From: an uncultured Prevotella sp.
Lineage (GTDB): Bacteria; Bacteroidota; Bacteroidia; Bacteroidales; Bacteroidaceae
NCBI GenBank assembly: GCA_944319815.1
Contig: CALUEX010000004.1
Span: 42,614 to 106,613 of the forward strand
DNA length: 64,000 bases
Direction of reading: 5' to 3'
The notes beneath the pieces are model-generated. The model searched no databases. It had not been told where the DNA came from and was given only the letters and a program-made list of their open reading frames with translations. The translations under genes were made by a program, and so were the position numbers. Positions 42,312-53,131 of the stretch are shown here, piece after piece (the first letter of the stretch is position 1; each line of letters opens with the position of its first letter).

Positions 42312-44336
42312 ATGAGACGTATCTTTACTCTATTTTTCTCAATGTTGGCCGCCGTGCAGCTTATGGCGCAGGGCTGGCCGCAGCAGTATAAAGGCGTGAT
42401 GCTGCAAGGGTTCTACTGGGACTCTTACGCCGACACGCAGTGGACTAACCTCGAAAGCCAGGCCGGCGAGCTGGGCGAGTTCTTCAAGTTAGTGTGGGTG
42501 CCCCAGAGCGGCAGGTCGGCCGGAAGTCCCTCCATGGGTTACGACGACCTCTACTGGTTCACCGACTATAACAGCTCGTTCGGCAACATCGACCAGCTGC
42601 GCTCGATGCTCAACGCCTTCAAGGACAACGGCATCGGCACAATAGCCGACGTCGTGATAAACCACCGCTCAACACTCGCCGACACGTGGATGAGCTTCCC
42701 CGCAGAGACGTATAAGGGCGTTACTTACACCATGACACCGGCCGACATCTGCGCTAACGACGACGGTGGAGAGACCGCGGCGAAGGCCGAAGTGAAGCCT
42801 ACGGGCGCAGCCGACACGGGCGACGACTTCGGCGGGGCGCGCGACCTCGACCATTCGAGCGCGAACGTGCAGGCTATGGTCAAGGCGTATCTCGACTTCC
42901 TGCTCAACGACCTCGGCTATGCCGGCGTGCGTTACGACATGGTGAAGGGCTACGCCCCGGCCTACACGGCCATCTACAACACGGCTGTCCGCCCGCAGTT
43001 CTCCGTTGGCGAATACTGGGACGGCACGCAACAAATAAAGAACTGGATTGACGGCACGCGGGCCGAGGGCGCGGTGCAGTCGGCTGCCTTCGACTTCCCG
43101 TTGAAATACCTGCTCAACAACTGCTGTAATTCGGGCACGGGCTGGGACGCGCTGGCCGGCAGTTGCTTAGTTAACGACCCGACGTATCGCCGCTACGCCG
43201 TGACCTTCGTTGACAATCACGACACCTACGGGCGCAACAACGGCAACGACCTTACGGCTAATGCCGTGGCCGCCAACGCCTTCATACTGGCCATGCCGGG
43301 CACGCCCTGCATCTTCTTGCCCCACTGGAAGGCATACAAGGCTGACCTGAAGCAGATGATTTACGCCCGCACGGCAGCCGGCGTGGGCAACGAGAGCACG
43401 TTCGAGACGCTTAACCGCTCGGCCTCGCAATACGCCGTAAAGGTGAACGGCGACGGCGGCCGGTCGGTGGTCATCCTTATGGGCGCGTCGTCGTGGCCGC
43501 AGTCAACGGCTTCGCAAGCCGACTACTTCCTCGCCTCCGGCGGCGACAACTATGCCTACTACCTCTCGCGCAACGCGGAGACTGCCTGGGCCAGCGTGCC
43601 CTCGGGCACTTACGGCGAGCCGTTCAGCGTGACGCTCAGTGCCGTCACGGCATCGCAGGGCGCGCAGCTCGTCTACACCACTGACGGCTCTGACCCCACG
43701 GCGGCAAGCACCCCCGTGGCCGACGGCGCGACAGTCAGCATCACGGGCAGCACGACGCTTAAGGTGGGCTTACTCATCGGCGGGGCCGTTACGGGCGTCA
43801 TCACGCGCAATTACACGGTGGAAGGCTTCACGCCATACGACATCACGGTGTACGTAAACGCCGACAACGTAGGGTGGGGCAGCGTAAACTACTATACATG
43901 GCGTGCCGACGGCTCTAACGACGACGGCACGTGGCCGGGCGCGGCGGTGACGTCGAAGCGGACGGTTGACGGCAAGGAGTGGTACTGCAAGACCTACCAC
44001 ATAGCCACGGCCGACGACTACGTAAACTTCGTTTTCAGCACCGGCACGGGCAGTCCGCAGACGGTTGACGTGGTGAACGTGACGACAGATAAGTTCTATG
44101 AAGTCTCCACGTCGATGCAGGGCGCGAAACACCTCGTCAACGACGTTACCGAACAGCACTCCACGGGCATAGGCTCGGTTGTCGCCGACAGGCCGCAGCA
44201 GCCCTCGCGCATGGACGTCTACACCATTGACGGCCGCCTTGTGCGCCGCGACGGCAAGGCCGCGACGGTAAGCGAAGCCATTGACGGCCTCGCCCCCGGC
44301 ATCTATATCGTAGGCGGGAAGAAAGTGGTGAAATGA
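42312..44336 (+). CDS. Secreted alpha-amylase, GH13
   Basis: A 674-residue endo-acting starch hydrolase. Signal peptide about 1-20 (VQLMAQ). The catalytic (beta/alpha)8 barrel covers about 25-400 with ADVVINH, the nucleophile Asp in GVRYDMVKGY (about 209), the acid/base Glu in VGEYWDG (about 234) and Asp in FVDNHDTYG (about 303). After a beta domain come a chitobiase-like domain (about 435-510), a starch-binding-type module (DITVYVNADNVGWGSVNYYT) and a C-terminal ASRMDVYTIDGRLV...GIYIV tail like a type IX secretion sorting domain. The alternation suggests a surface or extracellular enzyme. Confidence 0.92.
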   Translation: MRRIFTLFFSMLAAVQLMAQGWPQQYKGVMLQGFYWDSYADTQWTNLESQAGELGEFFKLVWVPQSGRSAGSPSMGYDDLYWFTDYNSSFGNIDQLRSMLNAFKDNGIGTIADVVINHRSTLADTWMSFPAETYKGVTYTMTPADICANDDGGETAAKAEVKPTGAADTGDDFGGARDLDHSSANVQAMVKAYLDFLLNDLGYAGVRYDMVKGYAPAYTAIYNTAVRPQFSVGEYWDGTQQIKNWIDGTRAEGAVQSAAFDFPLKYLLNNCCNSGTGWDALAGSCLVNDPTYRRYAVTFVDNHDTYGRNNGNDLTANAVAANAFILAMPGTPCIFLPHWKAYKADLKQMIYARTAAGVGNESTFETLNRSASQYAVKVNGDGGRSVVILMGASSWPQSTASQADYFLASGGDNYAYYLSRNAETAWASVPSGTYGEPFSVTLSAVTASQGAQLVYTTDGSDPTAASTPVADGATVSITGSTTLKVGLLIGGAVTGVITRNYTVEGFTPYDITVYVNADNVGWGSVNYYTWRADGSNDDGTWPGAAVTSKRTVDGKEWYCKTYHIATADDYVNFVFSTGTGSPQTVDVVNVTTDKFYEVSTSMQGAKHLVNDVTEQHSTGIGSVVADRPQQPSRMDVYTIDGRLVRRDGKAATVSEAIDGLAPGIYIVGGKKVVK

Positions 44337-44366
44337 GATTAATGTCGGCTTGGCGGACATTAATCG

Positions 44367-44543
44367 GTAGTTAAAGGAGTTAAAGTAGTTAACGCTCCCT
44401 GCGGTCGCTAAGGAGTTAAAGACAAATGCTTTGCTGGAAAAGTTGAATTTTTATCACATCTTTGTCAGATACGTATAAATTGACTAAGCTAATGTCTTTA
44501 ACTCCTTAGCGACCGCAGGGAGCGTTAACTACTTTAACTACTG
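44367..44543. repeat. 46-bp perfect inverted repeat (GGAGTTAAAG family)
   Basis: Arms 44379-44424 and 44493-44538 are perfect inverted copies around 68 bases, the longest exact pair in the window. They contain an insertion CGCTCCCTGCGGTCGCTA not seen in other family members here, present in both arms. Confidence 0.9.
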
Positions 44544-44590
44544 ATTTTCTTAATTATCTTTTTACCTTTGCAAGATAAAACCACTTGCTT

Positions 44591-45160
44591 ATGTTACGCA
44601 AAATCATGGCAGTAGCCATTGCTGTGGCGTTCTCTCTGAACGCCAAGGCGCAGTATGAACCTTACCACGGCGACGGCATCGATGACTACCTGCGCTTCGT
44701 GCCGATAGCCTCGGCATACATCATGAAGGCCGCAGGCGTTGAGAGCGGCAGTTCGTGGAAGCGGCTGTTGGTGAACACGGCTACGTCGTTCGCCATCGAC
44801 GCCGCCGTCACTTACGGCCTGAAATATTCGATAAAGACCACCCGTCCCGACGGCACCGACCGCCACTCGTTCCCCTCCGGGCACACGTCGTTCGCGTTCT
44901 TCGGCGCGGCGGTGTTGGACAAGGAGTTCCGCCACGTCAGTCCGTGGGTCAGCGTCGGCGGCTATGCCGTGGCTACGTTCGTGGCCGTAGACCGCGTCTG
45001 CCGCAACCGCCACCATTGGGGCGACGTGGCGGCGGGGGCCGCCATCGGCTGGTTGTCGGTGCAGGCAGGCTATTGGCTCGGCGACAAAATCACGGGATGG
45101 GGCAAGAATGTTGATGTGGCCGTGTGTCCCCTCGGCGTCAATGTCGTATGGCGGTTGTGA
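44591..45160 (+). CDS. PAP2-family phosphatase
   Basis: A 189-residue acid phosphatase of the type 2 phosphatidic acid phosphatase superfamily. The signature is complete: KYSIKTTRP, FPSGHTSFA and RVCRNRHHWGDV with the catalytic histidines. An N-terminal signal-like stretch (MAVAIAVAFSLNAKAQ) indicates export or membrane anchoring. Its substrate (lipid phosphate or sugar phosphate) is unknown. It stands between amylase and malQ inside the starch regulon, probably in one transcript with the amylase. ATG 44591 is preferred to a TTG six bases before. Confidence 0.85.
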   Translation: MLRKIMAVAIAVAFSLNAKAQYEPYHGDGIDDYLRFVPIASAYIMKAAGVESGSSWKRLLVNTATSFAIDAAVTYGLKYSIKTTRPDGTDRHSFPSGHTSFAFFGAAVLDKEFRHVSPWVSVGGYAVATFVAVDRVCRNRHHWGDVAAGAAIGWLSVQAGYWLGDKITGWGKNVDVAVCPLGVNVVWRL

Positions 45161-45190
45161 ACGTTCTTTGCGCTTGATTTCCCAATAGGA

Positions 45191-45266
45191 TGTAAACGTT
45201 TGCACGTCCAAAAATTTTTTTCATGCAATATTTGGGCCATACATATTTATATTATTACTAACTTTG
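45191..45266 (+). promoter_or_regulatory. malQ promoter with LacI-type operator
   Basis: TGTAAACGTTTGCA (45191-45204, one mismatch from a perfect palindrome) is centred 61.5 bases before TAACTTTG (45259-45266). No -33 element at normal spacing. Confidence 0.75.
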
Positions 45267-45294
45267 AACCGAAAACCTAAAAGACCTTTTACCT

Positions 45295-47994
45295 ATGAAT
45301 ATACTATTAAACGTTGTTTATGGCACGAGCTTCGGTGAGGAGCTTGTCTTAAATCTGATTACAGGAAACGAAAACGGTATCAGGTTGTCAACGCCCTACA
45401 GGATGAGGACCGTCAACGGCCATGAGTGGATGTGCAGCCTGAAGCTCGACTTGCATAAAGGCACCTACATAGATTATTTTTACAGCGTAGTGCGTGGCGA
45501 GGACAACGTTGTCAGGCGCGAATGGTCTCTTGAGCCGCACCGCCTTGAAATCAATGCCGTGCGCGGCGATAACATCGTCGTTTACGACCATTGGCTCGAC
45601 ATACCTGACAACTCCTATCTTTACAGCTCGGCCTTTACGGACTGCATACGGCGCAGGAAGACATCGCCCGTGCCTCTGAGCGACTATCCCGTGACGGTGC
45701 GCCTGAAGGTACGCGCGCCGCAGCTCTCGGGTAAGCAGAGGCTGATGCTCGTAGGTAACGACAAGCAGCTGGGCTGTTGGGACGTGTTCAAGGCTGTTCC
45801 CATGGCCGAGCACAACTATAACGAGTGGCTTGTTGACCTCGACGCAACGAAGCTCGCCGGGCGCACGTTCGCCTTCAAGTTCATCGCCGTAGACCAGTTC
45901 GACCGCGCCGACGTGGTGTGGGAGGGCGGCGGCAACCGCCAAGTGACGTTGCCTGATGTCAAGGAGAACAGCGTTACCGTCTACGAGTTGGACGAGGCTT
46001 TCTTCCCGATTTACAACGTAAGGTGCGCCGGCACGCAGGTGCCTTTGTTCTCGTTGCGCTCGAAGACGAGTTTCGGCATAGGCGACTTCGGCGACCTTCG
46101 TAAGATGATTGACTGGATTGCGCAGACCCAGCAGCGCGTGTTGCAGCTGCTGCCCATCAACGACACTACGACGACACACACCTGGACGGACTCCTATCCG
46201 TACAGCTGCATCAGCATATTCGCACTGCATCCGCAGTATGCCGACCTCAATTCGCTTCCCGAAATAGAAGACGAGGCCGAGCGCAAACGTTTTGAAGACC
46301 TGCGCCGTGAGCTTAACTCGCTGCCCCAGGTGGATTATGAGCGGGTGAATAACGCCAAGACTGAATATCTTGCCGTGCTCTATCGCCAGGAAGGTAAGAA
46401 TGTGTTAGCATCGGCGGAGTTCAAGAAGTTCTTTGCCGAAGCGTCGCGCTGGCTCGTGCCTTACGCCCAGTATTGCTACCTGCGGGAGAAGTACGGCACG
46501 GCCGACTTTACCGCCTGGCCCGACCATAACCACTTTGATGAGGCCGAGCGCAGCGCCCTTTCCGGCCCGCGCAACGTCGCTTTCAAGAACGTGGCGTTCT
46601 ATTATTACGTCCAGTTTGTGCTTAACAACCAGATGGCTGCGGCCCATGACTACGCCCGCTCGAAAGGAGTGGTGCTGAAAGGTGACATCCCCATTGGCGT
46701 CAACCGTTACGGGGCAGACGTCTGGCAGGAGCCACGCTACTTCAATCTGAACGGTCAGGCCGGCGCACCGCCTGACGACTTCTCTGTCAATGGGCAGAAT
46801 TGGGGATTGCCGACGTATAACTGGGACGAGATGCTCAAGGACGGATGCCGCTGGTGGATACGCCGTTTCTCCAATATGGCTAAGTTCTTTGATGCTTACC
46901 GCATAGACCATGTGCTCGGCTTCTTCCGCATTTGGGAAATACCGATTGAGGCCGTCCACGGTCTGCTTGGCCAGTTCTCGCCGGCTCTCGGCATGACTCG
47001 CGAGGAAATCGAGGCCTACGGCTTGCACTTCCAGGAAACGCTTTTCACCGAGCCGTTCATCACCGATTGGGTTGTGGAGCGTATGTTCGGCGAGCGTGCC
47101 CAGATGGTGCGCGAGACGTATCTTGAGCCTTCCCACGACGGTCGCTACCGCATGAAGGAGGCCTACAGCACGCAACGCAAAATAGAAAAGGCTTTCGCCG
47201 GAAAGACCGACAAGGCCGACACCGACCTGCGCGACGGGCTTTACGCCTTGGTCAGCGACGTGCTTTTCGTCCGCGACCACCGCGACCCAAACAAGTTCCA
47301 CCCGCGTATCTCGGTGCAGTTTGACTTCATTTACGAGTCGCTTTACGACAGTGAAAAGTATCTGTTCAATAAAATCTACAACGACTATTACTACCGGCGG
47401 AACAACCAGTTCTGGTATCGTGAGGCCATGAACAAGCTGCCCAAGATAGTAGAGGCTACCCGTATGCTTGTCTGTGCGGAAGACCTCGGCATGGTGCCCG
47501 ACTGCGTTTCGTGGGTGATGAACGAACTGAAAATCCTCAGCTTGGAGCTTCAGTCGATGCCGAAGGACCCGAACGTTCGCTTCGGAGTCCTCTCGCGCAA
47601 CCCTTACCGCTCGGTCTGCACCATATCAAGTCACGACACTCCGACCCTCCGCCAGTGGTGGGACGAGGACAACGGGCGCACCCAGGACTATTACAACAAT
47701 GTGCTCCAGAAGTACGGTGAGGCCCCCCATCCGCTGCCGGGATGGCTCGCACGCGACATAATATCACGCAATCTGCTCTGTCCTTCGATGCTCTGCATCC
47801 TGTCGTTGCAAGACTGGCTGTCGATTGACGAGGGCATACGCCTCGCCGACAAGGATGCCGAGCGCATCAACGTGCCGGCCAATCCGCGCCACTACTGGCG
47901 TTACCGTATGCACGTGAACATAGAAGACCTCATCTCGGGGCATGACTTCAACCAGAACGTCACTGACCTTATAAAGGAGAGCGGGAGGCTATGA
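45295..47994 (+). CDS. malQ: 4-alpha-glucanotransferase (GH77) with N-terminal CBM20 modules
   Basis: An 899-residue disproportionating enzyme that moves glucan chains between malto-oligosaccharides. It has no signal peptide and so acts in the cytosol. Two N-terminal starch-binding CBM20 domains (about 1-105 and 125-235) precede the GH77 barrel, which starts at VPLFSLRSKTSFGIGDFGDL. Catalytic residues: Asp in YRIDHVLGFFRIW (about 538), Glu in CAEDLGMVP (about 728) and Asp in SSHDTPTLRQWW (about 780). The layout is that of plant DPE2-like enzymes, also common in Bacteroidetes. It begins a second cluster of degradation genes behind its own operator. Confidence 0.95.
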   Translation: MNILLNVVYGTSFGEELVLNLITGNENGIRLSTPYRMRTVNGHEWMCSLKLDLHKGTYIDYFYSVVRGEDNVVRREWSLEPHRLEINAVRGDNIVVYDHWLDIPDNSYLYSSAFTDCIRRRKTSPVPLSDYPVTVRLKVRAPQLSGKQRLMLVGNDKQLGCWDVFKAVPMAEHNYNEWLVDLDATKLAGRTFAFKFIAVDQFDRADVVWEGGGNRQVTLPDVKENSVTVYELDEAFFPIYNVRCAGTQVPLFSLRSKTSFGIGDFGDLRKMIDWIAQTQQRVLQLLPINDTTTTHTWTDSYPYSCISIFALHPQYADLNSLPEIEDEAERKRFEDLRRELNSLPQVDYERVNNAKTEYLAVLYRQEGKNVLASAEFKKFFAEASRWLVPYAQYCYLREKYGTADFTAWPDHNHFDEAERSALSGPRNVAFKNVAFYYYVQFVLNNQMAAAHDYARSKGVVLKGDIPIGVNRYGADVWQEPRYFNLNGQAGAPPDDFSVNGQNWGLPTYNWDEMLKDGCRWWIRRFSNMAKFFDAYRIDHVLGFFRIWEIPIEAVHGLLGQFSPALGMTREEIEAYGLHFQETLFTEPFITDWVVERMFGERAQMVRETYLEPSHDGRYRMKEAYSTQRKIEKAFAGKTDKADTDLRDGLYALVSDVLFVRDHRDPNKFHPRISVQFDFIYESLYDSEKYLFNKIYNDYYYRRNNQFWYREAMNKLPKIVEATRMLVCAEDLGMVPDCVSWVMNELKILSLELQSMPKDPNVRFGVLSRNPYRSVCTISSHDTPTLRQWWDEDNGRTQDYYNNVLQKYGEAPHPLPGWLARDIISRNLLCPSMLCILSLQDWLSIDEGIRLADKDAERINVPANPRHYWRYRMHVNIEDLISGHDFNQNVTDLIKESGRL

Positions 47995-48000
47995 TTAGGG

Positions 48001-50287
<2,287 letters not shown>

Positions 50288-50332
50288 CGGCGGTTTTGCT
50301 GCATGTTTAAATAAAAATTCAGTTCATACCGT

Positions 50333-50878
50333 ATGAAAATGTTGCCATATCAAACTGTAAAAGACAAAATAATCCATGTCCGTGAGCAAGATGTGATGCT
50401 TGATTACAGCGTTGCGGAGCTGTATGGTGTGGAAACAAGGGAAATCAACCAGGCGGTAAAGAACAATCCGAAGAAGTTTCCCAAAGGCTATGTCTTTGAG
50501 CTTGACGGACAGGAAGTTACAGATTTGCGGTCAAAAAATTTGATTGCAACAAGCTCGAAAAGCCGTGTCAATCCTAAGGCTTTTACAGAGAAGGGTCTCT
50601 ATATGTTGGCGACAATCTTGAAAGGCGATAGAGCTACGGAAACGACAATAGCCATTATTGAGGCTTATGCAAAACTCCGTGAACTGTCGCGCACTATCGG
50701 TGAACTTTCGGCAAACCCTGACAAGTTCGCCCAAAAGTCGCTGATGCAGAAGAGCGGAGAAATAATGGCTGACCTGTTTGGCGACGATATGCAGACCAAT
50801 GAGACCGAAACGGAAATCGAGCTCAATTTTGCCGTGTTGAAATTGAAGCACACTATAAAGCGGAAGCGCGACGAGTGA
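50333..50878 (+). CDS. ORF6N-domain (KilA-N-like) DNA-binding protein
   Basis: A 181-residue protein with an N-terminal ORF6N domain: VREQDVMLDYSVAELYGVET, EINQAVKNNPKKFPKGYVFE, and NPKAFTEKGLYMLATILKGD. The C-terminal part is helical and acidic. Such proteins are typical of phages and mobile DNA, where they act as antirepressor or toxin-antitoxin-like DNA-binding factors. Codons are visibly more AT-rich than in the flanking sugar genes, so it is probably a recent arrival placed inside the starch cluster. A connection with starch use is not indicated. Confidence 0.85.
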   Translation: MKMLPYQTVKDKIIHVREQDVMLDYSVAELYGVETREINQAVKNNPKKFPKGYVFELDGQEVTDLRSKNLIATSSKSRVNPKAFTEKGLYMLATILKGDRATETTIAIIEAYAKLRELSRTIGELSANPDKFAQKSLMQKSGEIMADLFGDDMQTNETETEIELNFAVLKLKHTIKRKRDE

Positions 50879-50906
50879 ATTTTATGATTACGATTAGTGA
50901 CTTTTT

Positions 50907-50992
50907 AAAAGACGGTCTTTCGCCTTGCAAAAGGCCGTCTTTTACCCTCTAAAAGGCCACCTTTTGCACGATAAAAGATGCCCTTTTGCAAG
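50907..50992. repeat. GGCCGTCTTTT / GATGCCCTTTT repeat cluster
   Basis: Units AAAAGACGGTCTTTC, AAAAGGCCGTCTTTT, AAAAGGCCACCTTTT and AAAAGATGCCCTTTT alternate directly downstream of the ORF6N gene. Confidence 0.75.
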
Positions 50993-51025
50993 ACATTGAA
51001 AATCAAGATGTTACGAAACTGATAA

Positions 51026-52954
51026 ATGATGACGAATATGAAGATAACAAATCTGTTGCTTACAGGTATGCTTTCGCTGTTCACGGTGCAAGAGGCATTG
51101 GGGCAAGACTACATGAAGGAGGTTGAATACTCTCCCGAAGCCACTCGCTTCCAGCTCTTTGCGCCGAGCGCGGCGAAGGCCGTCACCCTGCGCATCTATG
51201 CCGAAGGGCAGGGCGGAAAGCCGCTCAACACGGTGAAGATGGCGTTTGACGGTAACACAGCCTATGCCGCCACTGTTGACGGCGACCTTAAAGGTAAGTT
51301 CTATACGTTCGACACCGGACACGGCGAATGCCCCGGAGTGTTCGCCAAGGCCGTAGGCGTTAACGGCAAGCGTGGCGCAATAGTTGACCTCGACGAGACC
51401 GACCCCGAGGGCTGGGCGACCGACCGCATCACGCAGAAAGTGAAGATGACCGACCTCGTAATCTACGAGATGCACCACCGCGACTTCTCTATCGACCCGT
51501 CGTCGGGCCTGAAATACAAGGGAAAGTTCCTCGCCCTGACCGAGCAGAAGGCCATAGACCACCTGAAACGGCTCGGTGTCAACGCCGTGCACATACTGCC
51601 TTCGTTCGACTATGCGTCGGTTGACGAGACCCGTCTCGACGCCCCGCAGTACAACTGGGGCTACGACCCGCTGAACTACAACGTGCCCGAAGGCTCGTAT
51701 TCAACCAATCCTTATGAGCCGACGGCTCGCATAAAGGAGTTCAAGCAGATGGTGCGCGCCCTCCACAAGGCCGGCATCCGCGTAATACTCGACGTTGTTT
51801 ACAACCACACTTTCGACCTTGCGGGCAGCAATTTCCAGCTGACTTATCCCGACGTTTTTTACCGCAAGGCAGCCGACGGCACGTGGTCTAACGGTTCGGG
51901 ATGCGGCAACGAGACTGCCAGCGAACGCGAACCGATGCGCCAGTTCATGCTCCAGTCGATGCGTTACTGGGTTGACGAATACCACATCGACGGCTTCCGC
52001 GTTGACCTGATGGGCGTGCATGACATCGAGACAATGAACCAAATACGCGCCATGTTCGACCGTGAGTTCCCTGCAACGTTCATCTACGGCGAGGGCTGGA
52101 GTGCCGGAACGTGCGCCTATCCCGTTGAAAAGCTGGCCATGAAGGCCAACATCAGCCGTATGCCGGGCATCGCGGCGTTCGGCGACGAGATGCGCGACGC
52201 CCTGCGAGGGCCGTTCAACGACGACCACAAGGGTGCCTTCATAGCTGGCATACCGGGCAACGAGGAGAGCATAAAGTTCGGCATCGCCGGCGCAATAAGC
52301 CATCCGCAGATAGACAACTCCAAGGTGAATTACAGCAAGGAAGCCTGGGCCTTGCAGCCCTGGCAAGCCATAAGCTACGTCAGTTGCCATGACGATATGT
52401 GCTTAGTTGACCGCCTCCGCGCCAGCGTTCCCGGCATAACGCAGGACGAGTTAATACGTCTCGACCTCTTGGCGCAGACCGCCGTGTTCACGGCCCAAGG
52501 CGTTCCGTTCATCCAGGCGGGTGAAGAAGCCCTGCGCGACAAGAAGGGCGTGCACAACAGTTTTAACTCCCCTGACAGCATCAACCGCATCGATTGGACT
52601 AACTTGGATAAGTATCCGCAGGTGTTCAGCTATTACAGCAACCTCATTTCGATGCGCAAGAACCACCCGGCGTTCCGCCTCGGCGACGCCGAACTTGTGC
52701 GCAAGCACCTTGAGTTCCTGCCCACGGCTGACTGTCTCGTAGCCTTCCGCCTGAAAGGCAACGCCGGAGGCGACGCCTGGAAGAACATAATCGTAATCTT
52801 GAACTCCGCCAAGCAGGCGCGCAGCGTTGACATTCCGCATGGCAACTACACCGTAGTGTGCCGCGACGGGGTAATCAACGAGGCCGGCCTCGACACCGTA
52901 ACGGGCTCCCAGGTCAGCGTTCCGGCACAGTCGGCGGTAATTTTGCATGAGTAG
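51026..52954 (+). CDS. pulA: Secreted type I pullulanase, GH13_14
   Basis: A 642-residue debranching enzyme that cuts alpha-1,6 bonds. A signal peptide runs to about residue 27 (EALGQ); the three near-by ATG codons (51026, 51029, 51038) make the start uncertain. A CBM48-like N-terminal domain (VEYSPEATRFQLFAPSA) is followed by the GH13 barrel with the pullulanase hallmark YNWGYDP (about 209), nucleophile Asp in DGFRVDLMG (about 325), Glu in IYGEGWS (about 355) and SCHDDMC (about 455). It provides linear chains for the neopullulanase and GH97 enzymes. Confidence 0.93.
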   Translation: MMTNMKITNLLLTGMLSLFTVQEALGQDYMKEVEYSPEATRFQLFAPSAAKAVTLRIYAEGQGGKPLNTVKMAFDGNTAYAATVDGDLKGKFYTFDTGHGECPGVFAKAVGVNGKRGAIVDLDETDPEGWATDRITQKVKMTDLVIYEMHHRDFSIDPSSGLKYKGKFLALTEQKAIDHLKRLGVNAVHILPSFDYASVDETRLDAPQYNWGYDPLNYNVPEGSYSTNPYEPTARIKEFKQMVRALHKAGIRVILDVVYNHTFDLAGSNFQLTYPDVFYRKAADGTWSNGSGCGNETASEREPMRQFMLQSMRYWVDEYHIDGFRVDLMGVHDIETMNQIRAMFDREFPATFIYGEGWSAGTCAYPVEKLAMKANISRMPGIAAFGDEMRDALRGPFNDDHKGAFIAGIPGNEESIKFGIAGAISHPQIDNSKVNYSKEAWALQPWQAISYVSCHDDMCLVDRLRASVPGITQDELIRLDLLAQTAVFTAQGVPFIQAGEEALRDKKGVHNSFNSPDSINRIDWTNLDKYPQVFSYYSNLISMRKNHPAFRLGDAELVRKHLEFLPTADCLVAFRLKGNAGGDAWKNIIVILNSAKQARSVDIPHGNYTVVCRDGVINEAGLDTVTGSQVSVPAQSAVILHE

Positions 52955-52961
52955 TAATATG

Positions 52962-53117
52962 GAAGTTAAAGGAGTTAAGGAAGTTAAAGGAGTTAAAGAC
53001 AAATGTTTTGAAGGATGATGTTGGTTTACATATTATATGTGTATTGCCCATAATCGGCAGGGCATTTGTCTTTAACTCCTTTAACTCCTTTAACTTCCTT
53101 AACTCCTTTAACTCCTA
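52962..53117. repeat. GGAGTTAAGGAAGTTAAAGG inverted pair
   Basis: Arms at 52962-53003 and 53068-53117 are inverted around about 65 bases. The right arm is open in frame with the next gene and would read as Leu-Thr-Pro repeats. Confidence 0.85.
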
Positions 53118-53131
53118 AAAAACATCCACCA

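Noticed and set aside
53066-53131. A Leu-Thr-Pro repeat N-terminus for the neopullulanase, and similar repeat-coded extensions before the susF-like (40067) and GH97 (48125) genes.
   Set aside because: Each is followed by a clear signal peptide with its own ATG; a repeat-coded leader before a signal peptide would block export.
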